Assembly: GCA_963720725.1 (NCBI GenBank)
Contig: CAVRGN010000003.1
Span: 806,001-870,000 of the forward strand
DNA: 64,000 bases
Source: Benzoatithermus sp963720725
GTDB taxonomy: Bacteria; Pseudomonadota; Alphaproteobacteria; Geminicoccales; Geminicoccaceae
Direction: 5' to 3'
Under the pieces are notes generated by a model. The model searched no databases. It was not told the DNA's origin and saw only the letters and a program-made list of their open reading frames with translations. Of this stretch, positions 1-8,420 are shown piece by piece. The position numbers were made by a program, and so were the translations under genes. How positions within the stretch are numbered: position 1 is the first letter of the stretch; every line of letters starts with the position of its first letter.

Positions 1-319
1 AGCCGCCCAAAAATTGGAAGGTGACCGGATAGACGCCCGGACCATCTCCGAACAGGGCGTATTCGGGCCGGTAGCGCAGCTTGCCGTGCGCGTCGTAGTC
101 GATCCGCCGGACCACGTCCGGCGCCGGCTGCGGCGGTGGCACGTAGGGCTGCGCCGCCATCGCCCGGGCGCGCTCGATCAGCAGATCGAAGCTGAAGGGC
201 TCCGCATTGCCGAACTCGAGGCCAGGGTCGGCGGCCAAGGCCCCGGGAAGCATGCCCAGGAGGGGGATGGAGCCGATGGAAGCGGCCGTGGCCAGCGCGG
301 TGCGGCGCTGGAGCGGCAT
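1..319 (-). CDS. Periplasmic glucan biosynthesis protein, MdoG/OpgG-OpgD family (5' part only)
   Basis: N-terminal 106 codons of a protein that runs off the left edge. OpgG/OpgD proteins act in the periplasm on the backbone of osmoregulated periplasmic glucans. Residues 1-30 form a signal with the twin-arginine start MPLQRRTAL followed by a hydrophobic stretch ending in ALAA, so Tat export is likely, as in OpgD rather than OpgG. The mature start has the family pattern F-S-F-D-L-L...A...PY, then a proline-rich spacer and IDYDAHGKLRYRPEYALF, which is the first conserved beta-strand block of the family. The start at 319 is preceded by GAGGTAGG at good spacing. The catalytic region lies outside the window, so OpgG versus OpgD cannot be settled. 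Confidence 0.85.
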   Translation of the reverse strand, partial: MPLQRRTALATAASIGSIPLLGMLPGALAADPGLEFGNAEPFSFDLLIERARAMAAQPYVPPPQPAPDVVRRIDYDAHGKLRYRPEYALFGDGPGVYPVTFQFLGG

Positions 320-526
320 GAAGCCTACCTCGCGCCGCGTCGGGTTGGTACTGTCTGAGGACAGGGGTCGCATCCCTAGGGTTGTCGTTCGGGTCGCGCA
401 TTTCCGGTGGCCATGTCGATCCTGTCAACCGGCGTCGACGGGTCCAAGACACAGCCGCCAGCGCGACCGTTGCATCATGGCCGCATCATCAGGCCACTCT
501 GGTGAAGCTAAGGTTGATCAAACGGG

Positions 527-1540
527 ATGACGGTGATCTTCCGCACATTCGGTCGAGTGGCGATGGCGTTGACGCTGCTGGCGCTCGGAGCCTGGGCGAC
601 GCTGGCCTTGCGCTACGCCGGCACGGACGCGGGCGTGCTGCGCGAGGTCCTGGCGGCGGCGATGGCCGTGCTCACGATCGCGTGCGGCCTGGCGGTGCTC
701 GCCGGGCGGCGGACGCGATGGGCCACGGCGCTCCTGCTGCTGCCCTTGCTGGCGGCGTTGGTCTGGTTCCGATCGCTCGAGCCGAGGAACGACCGGCCAT
801 GGCTCGCGGACGTGGCGCGCGCGCCCTGGGCCGAGGTCGCCGGCGACCGCGTCACCTTCCACGAGGTCAGGAACTTCGCCTGGCGCTCGGAATCCGATTT
901 CGAGCCACGTTGGGAAACCCGTACCGTCGATCTGGACAAGCTCGAGGGCGTCGACCTCGTGGCATCCTACTGGATGGGCGACGCGATCGCCCACGTGATG
1001 GTGAGCTTCGCGTTCGCGGATGCACCGGCGCTGGCGGTTTCGATCGAGACGCGCAAGGAGGAGGGCGAGCCCTACTCGACCCTGCTGGGCTTCTTTCGGC
1101 GCTACGAGCTGGTCTACGTCGTGGGCGACGAGCGCGATCTGATCGGCCTGCGCACCAACGTCCGCGCCGACCCGCCCGAGGACGTCTATCTGTACCGAAT
1201 CGCCATGCCCCGGGACGCCGCACGCCGGCTGCTGCTGGAATATGTTCGCGACATGAACGATCTTCGCGCGCAGCCGGATTTCTACAACACGGCCACGACC
1301 AACTGCACCACGATGGTGCTGATCAACAACCGGGTGAACAACGCCGTCTCACTCCTGAACTGGAAGATCCTGCTCAGCGGCTACCTTCCCCAGCTGGTCT
1401 ACGAGCGCGGCCGTCTCGATCAGTCGCTGCCGTTCGCCGAGCTGCGGCGACGGTCGCGGGTGAACGACGCCGCCAAGGCGGCCGGCGTGGACGCGCCCGA
1501 CTTCTCCGCCCGGATCCGCGCCGGCCTGCCGGCCCCATAG
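527..1540 (+). CDS. DUF4105 (Lnb N-terminal periplasmic domain) membrane protein
   Basis: Protein of 337 aa. Two hydrophobic segments at about residues 8-30 and 36-75 anchor a large C-terminal domain (about 90-320) of the DUF4105 family. I see the family's conserved pattern: FAWRSESDFEPRW, then DLVASYWMGDAIAHVMVSF, then the segment with IETRKEEGEPYSTL and a late N-C-T-T motif (ATTNCTTMVL) whose cysteine is usually conserved and suggests a papain-like peptidase or amidase fold. The function of the family is not established. The gene stands alone; 65 nt separate its stop from the next start. ATG 527 was chosen because the hydrophobic N-terminus begins immediately after it. Confidence 0.85.
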   Translation: MTVIFRTFGRVAMALTLLALGAWATLALRYAGTDAGVLREVLAAAMAVLTIACGLAVLAGRRTRWATALLLLPLLAALVWFRSLEPRNDRPWLADVARAPWAEVAGDRVTFHEVRNFAWRSESDFEPRWETRTVDLDKLEGVDLVASYWMGDAIAHVMVSFAFADAPALAVSIETRKEEGEPYSTLLGFFRRYELVYVVGDERDLIGLRTNVRADPPEDVYLYRIAMPRDAARRLLLEYVRDMNDLRAQPDFYNTATTNCTTMVLINNRVNNAVSLLNWKILLSGYLPQLVYERGRLDQSLPFAELRRRSRVNDAAKAAGVDAPDFSARIRAGLPAP

Positions 1541-1604
1541 CCGCTTGCCAATCCGCCTGCACCGTCGCATGAGGCCGGCACGGCACATCACGAAGGCGCG
1601 CCCG

Positions 1605-2666
1605 ATGCCCTGGACCATCGACGACCTCGACACGCCCTCCGTGCTGATCGACCTGGATCTGGTCGAGGCCAATCTCCGCCGGGCGCAGGCCTATGCCGAC
1701 GGCCATGGGCTGAAGCTCCGCCCGCACGTCAAGACGCACAAGATCCCGGAATTCGCGCGCCGTCAGGTCGAGCTCGGCGCGGTGGGCGTCACCTGCCAGA
1801 AGCTCGGCGAGGCCGAGGCGATGGCGGATGGCGCCATCGACGACATCCTGCTCACCTTCAACCTGCTGGGCCGCGCCAAGCTGCACCGGCTCGTGGCCCT
1901 GGCACGCCGGGTCCGCCTCTCCGTCACGCTGGACAATGCGGTGGTCGCCGGCGAACTCGACGCCGCCATGCGCGAGGCCGGGCTCACCCTGCCCGTCCTG
2001 ATCGAATGCGACACCGGTGGGGAACGCTGCGGTGTGCAGACGCCGGAGGAGGCGGTGGAGCTCGCGCGGTTGGTGAGCGGGCTGAAGGGGCTGCGCCTGG
2101 AGGGACTGATGACCTATCCGGCCCGCGGCCAGGTGCCGGTGACCGACGCCTGGCTCGCCGAGGCCGTCGGCGGGCTGGCCGCATCCGGTCTGGTCCCGGC
2201 GGTGGTCTCGACCGGCGGCACCCCGGACCTGTTCCGCGCCCACGAAGTGAGGGCCGCGACCGAGCATCGGCCGGGTACCTACATCTATCACGACCGCGAT
2301 CAGGTTCGCGCCAGCCTGGGTCTCGAGGCGTGCGCCATGCGCGTGCTGACCACGGTGGTATCCCGCCCCACGGACGGCCGGGCCATCCTCGACGCCGGTT
2401 CGAAGACGCTGTCCTCCGACCTCAACGGCCTCGAGGGCTATGGCCTGGTCGTCGAGTATCCGCAGCTGACCCTGGCCAAGTTCAGCGAGGAGCATGGCCA
2501 TGTCGACTGCTCGGCCAGCAATGCCCGGCCGCGCATCGGTGAGCGGGTGACGGTCATCCCCAATCACGCTTGTGCCGTCACCAACCTGCACGACGTGGTC
2601 TACGGCGTGCGGGGCGACCGGGTCGAACGGGCGTTCAGGGTCGAAGCGCGCGGCCGGGTGCAGTAG
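1605..2666 (+). CDS. D-threonine aldolase / DSD1-family PLP enzyme (fold-type III)
   Basis: Protein of 353 aa from ATG 1605 (MPWTIDDLDTPSVLIDLD). The alanine-racemase-like TIM barrel carries the PLP lysine in RPHVKTHK (about residue 43) and the phosphate-binding STGGTPD segment around residue 200. The C-terminal beta domain has EHGHVDC and PNHAC, the His and Cys/Asp pair that binds the divalent metal in D-threonine aldolase and D-serine dehydratase (DSD1). Expected chemistry is metal- and PLP-dependent cleavage or dehydration of a D-beta-hydroxy amino acid in the cytoplasm. The exact substrate cannot be read from sequence. An in-frame start 60 nt upstream would add a basic tail that homologues lack. 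The neighbouring convergent gene is another fold-type III PLP enzyme. Confidence 0.9.
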   Translation: MPWTIDDLDTPSVLIDLDLVEANLRRAQAYADGHGLKLRPHVKTHKIPEFARRQVELGAVGVTCQKLGEAEAMADGAIDDILLTFNLLGRAKLHRLVALARRVRLSVTLDNAVVAGELDAAMREAGLTLPVLIECDTGGERCGVQTPEEAVELARLVSGLKGLRLEGLMTYPARGQVPVTDAWLAEAVGGLAASGLVPAVVSTGGTPDLFRAHEVRAATEHRPGTYIYHDRDQVRASLGLEACAMRVLTTVVSRPTDGRAILDAGSKTLSSDLNGLEGYGLVVEYPQLTLAKFSEEHGHVDCSASNARPRIGERVTVIPNHACAVTNLHDVVYGVRGDRVERAFRVEARGRVQ

Positions 2667-2684
2667 CCCGGCGCCGCAATTGGC

Positions 2685-3863
2685 TCAAGCGGCGACCGGC
2701 CTCTGCTCGCGAGTGGAGTTCCGCCCGCGCCCGCCGAGATACCAACCGCCGTCCGACAGGATGGCCAGCTTCTCGCTGTAAAAGCCGTTGAAGCCCGTCT
2801 TGAGCGCGTTGGAGTAGGCCCCCATCATGCCGACCTCGACCCAGTCGCCCTCGTCGGTGTCGGCGGGCAGCCAGTGCGGACCCGGCATGCTGTCGATGCT
2901 GTCGCAGGTCGGCCCATACAGGTCGAAGCCCGTCCATCCGCCTTCGGCGGCACGTGACGGACGGATCAGCCGCATCGGGAACCGCGGGCCGATCCATTTG
3001 AGCTCGGCCAGATTGCCGTAGACCCCGTCGTTCAGGTAGAGGCTCTCGTCGCGGCGCAGCTCCACCCGGGCGAGCGCCGAGGCGCCGTCGGCGACCAGTG
3101 CGCGTCCCGGCTCGCACTGCAGCCGGCAGGAGAGCCCGTGCCGGACCACGGCCTCGCGGATCGCCGCCACGAACAGCTCGAACTCCGGCTCGTCGCCGCA
3201 ATAGCGTGCCGGAAATCCGCCGCCGACGTCGAGATCGTCGACCGGCCCGACCTGCCGCACGACCGCGGCCGCAAGGGCGATCGCCCGCCCGTAGGCGGCC
3301 GGATCGACGCATTGCGAGCCGACATGGAAGGTCAGGCCCACCACCTTGCCGTAGCCGCGGGCGGCGCGGACCAGGGCGCCGGCATCCTCCACGCCCACGC
3401 CGAACTTGCCGGTCAGCGCCAGCAGCGCCCCCTCGCCCGGCACGGCCAGGCGCACATACAGCTCGAGATCGTCGGCACCGCCGGTTGCCGCCACGATCTT
3501 GGCCAGCTCGTCGGGATGATCGAACACGAACCGGCGCACGCCATGTTCATGGTAGGCCTCGGCGATGGCGCCGACGCTCTTGACCGGATGCATGAAATGG
3601 CAGCGCGCCAGCGGCAGCAGCGCCCGCACCGCGCGCACCTCGCCGATGGAGGCGGTGTCGAACTCCCGCACGCCGCCAGACCACAAGGCGCGGAGCACCT
3701 CGGGCGCGTCGTTGCACTTGACGGCGTAGAGCACGCTGCCCGGGAACGCCGCCAGGATGCGGCGGGCGCGCGCCTGGATCAGGTGCGGGCGCAGCCCGAC
3801 CACGGGGTTGCTCGGGGTGACGTGAGCGATGAGCGCCGCAGCGCTGGTGAAGGTGTCAGCCAT
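2685..3863 (-). CDS. Type III PLP decarboxylase, ornithine/lysine decarboxylase-like
   Basis: Protein of 392 aa, the usual size for eukaryotic-type (alanine-racemase fold) ornithine decarboxylases of Alphaproteobacteria. The PLP lysine sits in YAVKCND (about residue 48). HPVKS and FDHPDEL follow, the glycine loop is DVGGGFPARY, and EPGRALVAD supplies the conserved arginine that contacts phosphate. The active-site cysteine motif GPTCDSIDSM near residue 315 is the signature of ornithine/lysine/arginine decarboxylases and argues against diaminopimelate decarboxylase. The predicted role is conversion of ornithine to putrescine for polyamine synthesis. It converges on the upstream PLP enzyme and is divergent from the flavin reductase across a 267-bp region that must hold both promoters. 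Confidence 0.9.
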   Translation of the reverse strand: MADTFTSAAALIAHVTPSNPVVGLRPHLIQARARRILAAFPGSVLYAVKCNDAPEVLRALWSGGVREFDTASIGEVRAVRALLPLARCHFMHPVKSVGAIAEAYHEHGVRRFVFDHPDELAKIVAATGGADDLELYVRLAVPGEGALLALTGKFGVGVEDAGALVRAARGYGKVVGLTFHVGSQCVDPAAYGRAIALAAAVVRQVGPVDDLDVGGGFPARYCGDEPEFELFVAAIREAVVRHGLSCRLQCEPGRALVADGASALARVELRRDESLYLNDGVYGNLAELKWIGPRFPMRLIRPSRAAEGGWTGFDLYGPTCDSIDSMPGPHWLPADTDEGDWVEVGMMGAYSNALKTGFNGFYSEKLAILSDGGWYLGGRGRNSTREQRPVAA

Positions 3864-4130
3864 ACCGACCTCCCAACCCCGGTGAAGGTTAAGCGATCAG
3901 AATGCCGCCGCCGCGCGCGCCGCTGTGCATAGGCCTCTTTTCGGATGGCTGCATATGGCCCATGGGGGTCCCTGTGTAAAGCCCGTTGTATCCCTTTGCG
4001 GCCACAATCCAAGAACCGGCTAAGTTGTTGTCGCAAAGTGGCCAAGCTCACGCTCGTCTGCCGAGCGGCAGCCGCGGCAGCCGTTGCGAGGCGCTTGACC
4101 CGGCGGCGGCGTCGGGGCAGGTCGGAGGAC

Positions 4131-4760
4131 ATGTTCTACCGACCCGACCAGCCCGACGCCCCGCGCTCGGGCCTGCTGAACGCCCTGGTCCTGCCGCGGC
4201 CGATCGGCTGGATCTCGACCGTCGACGCGGCCGGCCGGCCGAACCTCGCGCCCTACTCGTTCTTCAACGCGGTCGCCTATCGGCCACCCCAGGTGATGTT
4301 CGCGGCGACCGGTCCTCACGAGCAGGGCGGCCTCAAGGATTCCCTGGCCAACATCGAGGCCACCGGCGAATTCGTCGTCAATCTCGCCACGTGGACGCTG
4401 CGGGACGCCGTCAATGCCAGCTCCATCGGCGCTCCGCACGGTTTCGACGAGTTTGTCCATGCGGGGCTCGGCAAGCTTCCCGCGGTCACGGTCCGCCCGC
4501 CGCGGGTGGCGGAGAGCCCCGTCCAGCTCGAATGCGTGCTGTCGCAGCTGGTCGAGCTGGAATCGCCGTCGCCGGAGCAGCGCAACCGCATGGTGGTGGG
4601 CCGCGTCACCGGTGTCCACATCGCCGACGAAGTGATGGTCGACGGGCGCGTGGACCCGCGGCGGCTCGATGCGATCGCGCGGCTCGGCTACGACCAGTAC
4701 GCCCGGGTCAGCGAACTGTTCGCGATGACCCGGCCGCGCTGGCCCGCCGACGGCGCCTGA
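4131..4760 (+). CDS. Flavin reductase-like (FMN-binding split barrel) protein
   Basis: Protein of 209 aa. It begins MFYRPDQP and has the signature PRPIGWISTVDAAGRPNLAPYSFFN at about residues 21-46, the flavin-binding strand-loop of the DIM6/NTAB family. GEFVVNLATW follows in the middle of the domain and the C-terminal RLGYDQYARV block is typical of the larger members, which resemble flavoredoxin and related oxidoreductases. The expected cofactor is FMN and the expected location the cytoplasm; the electron partner is unknown. ATG 4131 follows GGAGGAC directly. The longer in-frame extension to 3945 is arginine-rich, has no homologous look, and was rejected. Confidence 0.88.
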   Translation: MFYRPDQPDAPRSGLLNALVLPRPIGWISTVDAAGRPNLAPYSFFNAVAYRPPQVMFAATGPHEQGGLKDSLANIEATGEFVVNLATWTLRDAVNASSIGAPHGFDEFVHAGLGKLPAVTVRPPRVAESPVQLECVLSQLVELESPSPEQRNRMVVGRVTGVHIADEVMVDGRVDPRRLDAIARLGYDQYARVSELFAMTRPRWPADGA

Positions 4761-4763
4761 CCG

Positions 4764-5252
4764 CTACTTGCCGTCCTCGTCGCCTCGGCCGCCCGCGCCC
4801 GGCGGTCCGTGCCGGAACGGACCACGGTCCCGACGGCCACGCAGCTCGTCACGGGTGAGCTCGCCGTCGCCGTTGCGGTCTAGATCGTCGACGACATCCG
4901 TGAAGCGCACGGTGAACTCCTCGACCGTGATGCTGCCGTCGCCGTCGGAATCGTTGGCCTGGAACTGCCGCACCATGGCGCGACGCATCGCGTCGACCCA
5001 CAGTGCCTGATACTCCTCCAAGGACAGCGCGCCGTTGCCGTCGCTGTCGAACTTGGTCAGGTTCGCCTTGCGGGCTTCGTCCACCTCGGACTGGGTGAGC
5101 TTGCCGTCGTCGTTGGTGTCGAAGGTCTCGAGCAGACCGGTGCCCATCGGGCCGCGCTGCGGACCCCAACCGTGCGCGATCGCGGTGCCGCCCAGAAGCG
5201 CGGCGCCTCCGACCAGCCCGGCGGCGAGAAGCATGTTGCTTGTACGTGGCAT
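4764..5252 (-). CDS. Exported EF-hand protein with four canonical calcium loops
   Basis: Protein of 162 aa with an N-terminal signal (MPRTSNMLLAAGLVGGAALL...AIAHG). Four 12-residue EF-hand loops follow at about residues 40, 68, 102 and 127: DTNDDGKLTQSE, DSDGNGALSLEE, DSDGDGSITVEE and DRNGDGELTRDE. All have acidic residues at positions 1, 3, 5 and 12 and glycine at 6, so all look competent for calcium. The tail is Gly/Pro/Arg-rich. The product is probably periplasmic. It is divergent from the two-component system that starts at 5441, and a second four-EF-hand protein lies on the far side of that system. The start at 5252 was chosen because the signal peptide begins there; the longer ORF to 5351 adds a non-signal leader. 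Confidence 0.88.
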   Translation of the reverse strand: MPRTSNMLLAAGLVGGAALLGGTAIAHGWGPQRGPMGTGLLETFDTNDDGKLTQSEVDEARKANLTKFDSDGNGALSLEEYQALWVDAMRRAMVRQFQANDSDGDGSITVEEFTVRFTDVVDDLDRNGDGELTRDELRGRRDRGPFRHGPPGAGGRGDEDGK

Positions 5253-5440
5253 GATCGACCTCGTCGTTGCTGACGGCTGCAGTAGGGCCGACGAGTTTGG
5301 CAGGTCTTTGCCCGTATGGGTCCGGCTTGTCGCGCGATGCACCCAGGGCACCGGCCTGCGACAGGTCGTTACAAATTCCCGCTGGGTGCCGGCCCGCGGC
5401 GACGCATACTCGGTCGGCGACGAGCCTGGAAGCCGAGGTG

Positions 5441-6160
5441 ATGAGCGAGCTGCCCCACATCCTGGTGGTCGACGACCACCGCGAGATCCGCGACGCGCTG
5501 GCGAAGTACCTCTCGCGCCACGACTACCGCGTCAGTGCGGCCGACAGCGCGGCTGCGGCACGCCGGATGCTCGACACCAGCCGCATCGACCTGGCCGTCC
5601 TGGACGTGATGATGCCGCGCGAGGACGGCCTGTCCCTGTGTCGCCAGCTGCGTGCCAAGGGCGATCTGCCGATCATCATGCTGACCGCCATGGCCGAGGA
5701 GACCGATCGGGTGGTGGGACTCGAGCTCGGCGCCGACGACTACGTCACCAAGCCGTTCAATCCGCGCGAGCTGCTGGCGCGGATCCGTGCCGTCCTGCGC
5801 CGGGCCAACAGCATGCCGCCCCAGCCGGATCGGCCGGCGGCGCCGCGCCTGCGCTTCGACCGCTGGCTGTTCGACGTCGCCCGCCGCGAGCTGGTGGGCG
5901 AGGACGGGGTGGCGGTGCCGCTGAGCACGGGCGAGTTCCTCCTGCTGTCCGTGTTCGTCCAACGCCCCGGCATGGTCTTGACCCGCGACCAGCTGCTGGA
6001 TCTGACCCGAGGCCGCGAGGCCGCGATCTTCGACCGCAGCATCGACAACCAGGTGAGCCGGCTGCGCAAGAAGATCGAGACCGACCCGCGCCGGCCGCAG
6101 CTGATCAAGACCCACTGGGGCGGCGGCTACAGCTTCGCCGCGGCGGTGCACCAGCCGTGA
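5441..6160 (+). CDS. OmpR/PhoB-family response regulator
   Basis: Protein of 239 aa. The receiver domain (about 1-120) shows VVDDHRE for the acidic pocket, the phosphoacceptor Asp in LAVLDVMMP (about residue 54), the conserved Thr in IIMLTAMAEE and the Lys in DDYVTKPFNPREL. The winged-helix DNA-binding domain (about 135-235) contains STGEFLLLSVFVQRPGMVLTR and the recognition-helix region DRSIDNQVSRLRKKIE, ending in KTHWGGGYSF. The start ATG follows AGCCGAGGTG. The stop overlaps the start of the kinase gene (GTGA), so the two proteins are translationally coupled. It is divergent from an EF-hand gene, which is a plausible regulon member. Confidence 0.95.
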   Translation: MSELPHILVVDDHREIRDALAKYLSRHDYRVSAADSAAAARRMLDTSRIDLAVLDVMMPREDGLSLCRQLRAKGDLPIIMLTAMAEETDRVVGLELGADDYVTKPFNPRELLARIRAVLRRANSMPPQPDRPAAPRLRFDRWLFDVARRELVGEDGVAVPLSTGEFLLLSVFVQRPGMVLTRDQLLDLTRGREAAIFDRSIDNQVSRLRKKIETDPRRPQLIKTHWGGGYSFAAAVHQP

Positions 6161-7557
6161 GGCGCTTCTGGCCGCGCAACCTCGCCGGCCAGCTGGTGCT
6201 GATCGTGCTGGTGGCATTGCTGGCCGGCCAGCTGCTGAGCCTCGCCATCTTCGCCGACGAGCGCCGCGTCGCCTTGCGCGTGGCCAACCGGGAGCAGGTC
6301 CTGGCACGCACGGCGGGTCTGGTGCGGCTGCTCGAGGAGACACCGCCCGTCCTGCAAGACCGCATCCTGGAGGCGAGCAGCGGAGCCTTCGTGCGCTTCC
6401 GACGCGAGTCCACCGGCGCGGTCGACGAAGAGGACGGCTGGCACGCGCGCAACCCGGCTGCGGCCCGGTTGCGGCGCCTGCTGGCCGGCAATGGAGATCG
6501 GCCCGTTCTGGTCGACTTCGCCGACGAACGGCGGCTGGGCAACCTGATCGGCTTCGCGCCGCTCGACGAGCGCAGCGGGCGGCCGCGTTTCTGGCAGCAA
6601 CGGCGCCACGGCCCCGCCGCGCTGGTGGTGGCCGTCCAGCTTGCCGACGGCAGTTGGCTCAATGTCCAGACGCAGCCCGAGCCGCCGCCGAGTTGGGCGC
6701 TGCCGACGCTGGTCACCTTGGGGCTCTCCGCGGGCCTGGTGGGCGTGGGCGTCGTCCTGGCCGTGCGCCGCGCCACCCGGCCGATGACCCGCCTCGCTGC
6801 CGCCGCCGATGCCTTGGGTCGTGGCGAGGCGCGGCCGCCGCTGCCCGAGATCGGCCCGGCCGACATCCGCGCCACCGTCCAGGCCTTCAACCGGATGCAG
6901 GAGCGGCTGCGGCGGTTCGTCGACGATCGTACCCGCATGTTGGCGGCGATCGGCCACGATCTGCGCACACCCATCACCTCGCTGCGGCTGCGGGCCGAGT
7001 TCGTCGAGGACGAGGACACCAGGGAGCGGATCCTGACCACCCTGGACGAGATGCAGAAGATGGTCGAGGGCACGCTCGCCTTCGTGCGCGAGGACGCCGC
7101 GAGCGAGCCGACGCGCAACGTCGATCTTTCCGCACTGGTGGAAAGCACCGTCCTCGATCTCGCCGACCTGGGCGCGCAGGTCACCTTCGCCGAGGCAGGC
7201 CGCCGGACGCTGGCCTGCCGGCCCGTGGCCCTGCGTCGGGCCTTGCGCAACCTGATCGAGAACGCCGTGCGCTACGGCGAGCGCTGTCAGGTCCGGCTCG
7301 CTGGCGACCGGAACGAAGCGCGCATCGTGATCGAGGACGAGGGGACCGGCATCCCGGAAGCCGAGCAGGAGCGCGTGTTCGAGCCTTTTGTCCGCCTGGA
7401 GGTCTCGCGCTCGAACGAAACCGGCGGCATCGGCCTGGGTCTCGCCATTGCACGCTCGATCGTGCGCGCGCATGGCGGCGACATCCGCCTCGCCAACCGC
7501 CGCGCCGGCGGACTTGCGGTCACCGTGGCGCTGCCCACCGGGGCCGCGCCGGGGTGA
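6157..7557 (+). CDS. EnvZ/RstB-type sensor histidine kinase
   Basis: Protein of 466 aa starting at GTG 6157, inside the response-regulator stop. TM1 is at about residues 6-27; a roughly 150-residue periplasmic sensor region follows, then TM2 at about residues 180-203, with an adjoining HAMP linker (RRATRPMTRLAAAADALGRGE). The dimerisation helix has the H-box IGHDLRTPITSLRLR, with the phospho-His at about residue 268. The ATPase domain shows the N-box LRNLIENAVRYG, the G1 box DEGTGIP, an F-box (VFEPFVRLE) and the G2 box GIGLGLAIARSIV. The sensor region is arginine- and acid-rich without a named domain, so the stimulus is unknown. The EF-hand neighbours suggest calcium or cation sensing. Confidence 0.95.
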   Translation: MRRFWPRNLAGQLVLIVLVALLAGQLLSLAIFADERRVALRVANREQVLARTAGLVRLLEETPPVLQDRILEASSGAFVRFRRESTGAVDEEDGWHARNPAAARLRRLLAGNGDRPVLVDFADERRLGNLIGFAPLDERSGRPRFWQQRRHGPAALVVAVQLADGSWLNVQTQPEPPPSWALPTLVTLGLSAGLVGVGVVLAVRRATRPMTRLAAAADALGRGEARPPLPEIGPADIRATVQAFNRMQERLRRFVDDRTRMLAAIGHDLRTPITSLRLRAEFVEDEDTRERILTTLDEMQKMVEGTLAFVREDAASEPTRNVDLSALVESTVLDLADLGAQVTFAEAGRRTLACRPVALRRALRNLIENAVRYGERCQVRLAGDRNEARIVIEDEGTGIPEAEQERVFEPFVRLEVSRSNETGGIGLGLAIARSIVRAHGGDIRLANRRAGGLAVTVALPTGAAPG

Positions 7558-7563
7558 CGGCGC

Positions 7564-7989
7564 TCAGCCGTTTCCGGGCTTGGTCGCACGACGGTGCGGA
7601 CGCCACTCCTCGGCGGTGAGGGCGCCGTCCTGATCGCGATCGCGCCGGCGCAGAAGTGCCGTCGATCGCTCGACCAATTCCTCCAGCCCCACCTCGCCAT
7701 CCTTGTCGAGATCGTCGGCGCGGAACTGGCGCGCCAGCCGTGGCTGCGCCACATCCAGCCACCAAGCCTGATACTCGGCAGCCGAAAGTTTGCCGTCGCC
7801 GTCGCTGTCGAAGCGCGCGATCTGCTGTACCCGCGCGGCGCTCAGTTCCTCCGAGGTCAGCTTGCCGTCGCCATCGGAATCCAGGGCTGCGAACAGGGCC
7901 GGGGTGCGCGGTGCGGCAGGCTCGGCGGCATGGGCCGGCACTCCTGCCGCCAACAGCAGGGCGACGAGGCCGGGAGTCCACAAATGCAT
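7564..7989 (-). CDS. Second exported four-EF-hand protein
   Basis: Protein of 141 aa with a clear Sec signal (MHLWTPGLVALLLAAGVPAHA, cleavage after AHA). Four EF-hand loops follow: DSDGDGKLTSEE, DSDGDGKLSAAE, DLDKDGEVGLEE and DRDQDGALTAEE, spaced about 25-35 residues apart. It has the same architecture as the EF-hand protein at 4764-5252 but is shorter and lacks the glycine/proline tail, so they look like paralogues. It converges with the histidine kinase gene, leaving only 6 nt between the two stops. Its upstream region holds a GGTTRAC tandem repeat of 11-bp period that might bind the OmpR-type regulator. Confidence 0.88.
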   Translation of the reverse strand: MHLWTPGLVALLLAAGVPAHAAEPAAPRTPALFAALDSDGDGKLTSEELSAARVQQIARFDSDGDGKLSAAEYQAWWLDVAQPRLARQFRADDLDKDGEVGLEELVERSTALLRRRDRDQDGALTAEEWRPHRRATKPGNG

Positions 7990-8045
7990 GGCTGATCTCC
8001 TGGCCGCCGGGAGGATTGGCGGCGGGCTTCAGCATGCAGGTGGAT

Positions 8046-8063
8046 GGTTAACGATCGGTTGAC
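8046..8063. promoter_or_regulatory. Tandem GGTTRAC repeat, candidate OmpR-type operator
   Basis: GGTTAAC (8046-8052) and GGTTGAC (8057-8063) repeat with an 11-bp period. OmpR/PhoB-family regulators commonly bind direct repeats of this period. The site lies 57-74 bp upstream of the EF-hand gene start at 7989. A matching pair was not found upstream of the other EF-hand gene, so the assignment is tentative. Confidence 0.3.
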
Positions 8064-8072
8064 GGCGCGTTG

Positions 8073-8112
8073 GGCGGCCCGAATCCGAGTCCGAAACCGG
8101 GTTCGGGCCGCC
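8073..8112. repeat. 11-bp perfect inverted repeat (hairpin)
   Basis: GGCGGCCCGAA at 8073-8083 pairs with TTCGGGCCGCC at 8102-8112 across an 18-nt loop. It lies in a divergent intergenic region and has no T-run on either side, so an operator or a 5'-UTR structure is more likely than an intrinsic terminator. Confidence 0.55.
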
Positions 8113-8420
8113 TGCACGCAAACCCATCCTCCGCAGGTCCGAGCCAAAGGAGTGCTGCAATGCATCATTACTCTTCGGCCGTGTCGCGCCCCGCACAAGC
8201 GAAACCCACGCATGGCCGCCATGCAAATCGGTCACGATTTGGGGAGAGACCAACGGCAATGCGGATTCGGCAACGACGCTCGGTCAATGCCGGGGAAGAT
8301 GGTAGGCAGCGCAGACCTCTCGGCCGTTCCAGGCCTGGAACTCGAGGGTGAACATTGACGGGCCGTGTCGTCGGAATTGCGCTAGGCTCAGCCGCAGACA
8401 GACGCTTCACCGGACAGGAC

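Larger units (their letters stand above)
7990..8420. other. 431-bp divergent intergenic region
   Basis: This gap separates the EF-hand gene (minus) from the cyclase gene (plus), so it should hold two divergent promoters. I see no convincing coding frame. It contains a tandem heptamer repeat (8046-8063) and an 11-bp inverted repeat (8073-8112), described separately. The stretch 8120-8350 is less GC-rich than the flanking genes, which fits a promoter region. Confidence 0.6.
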
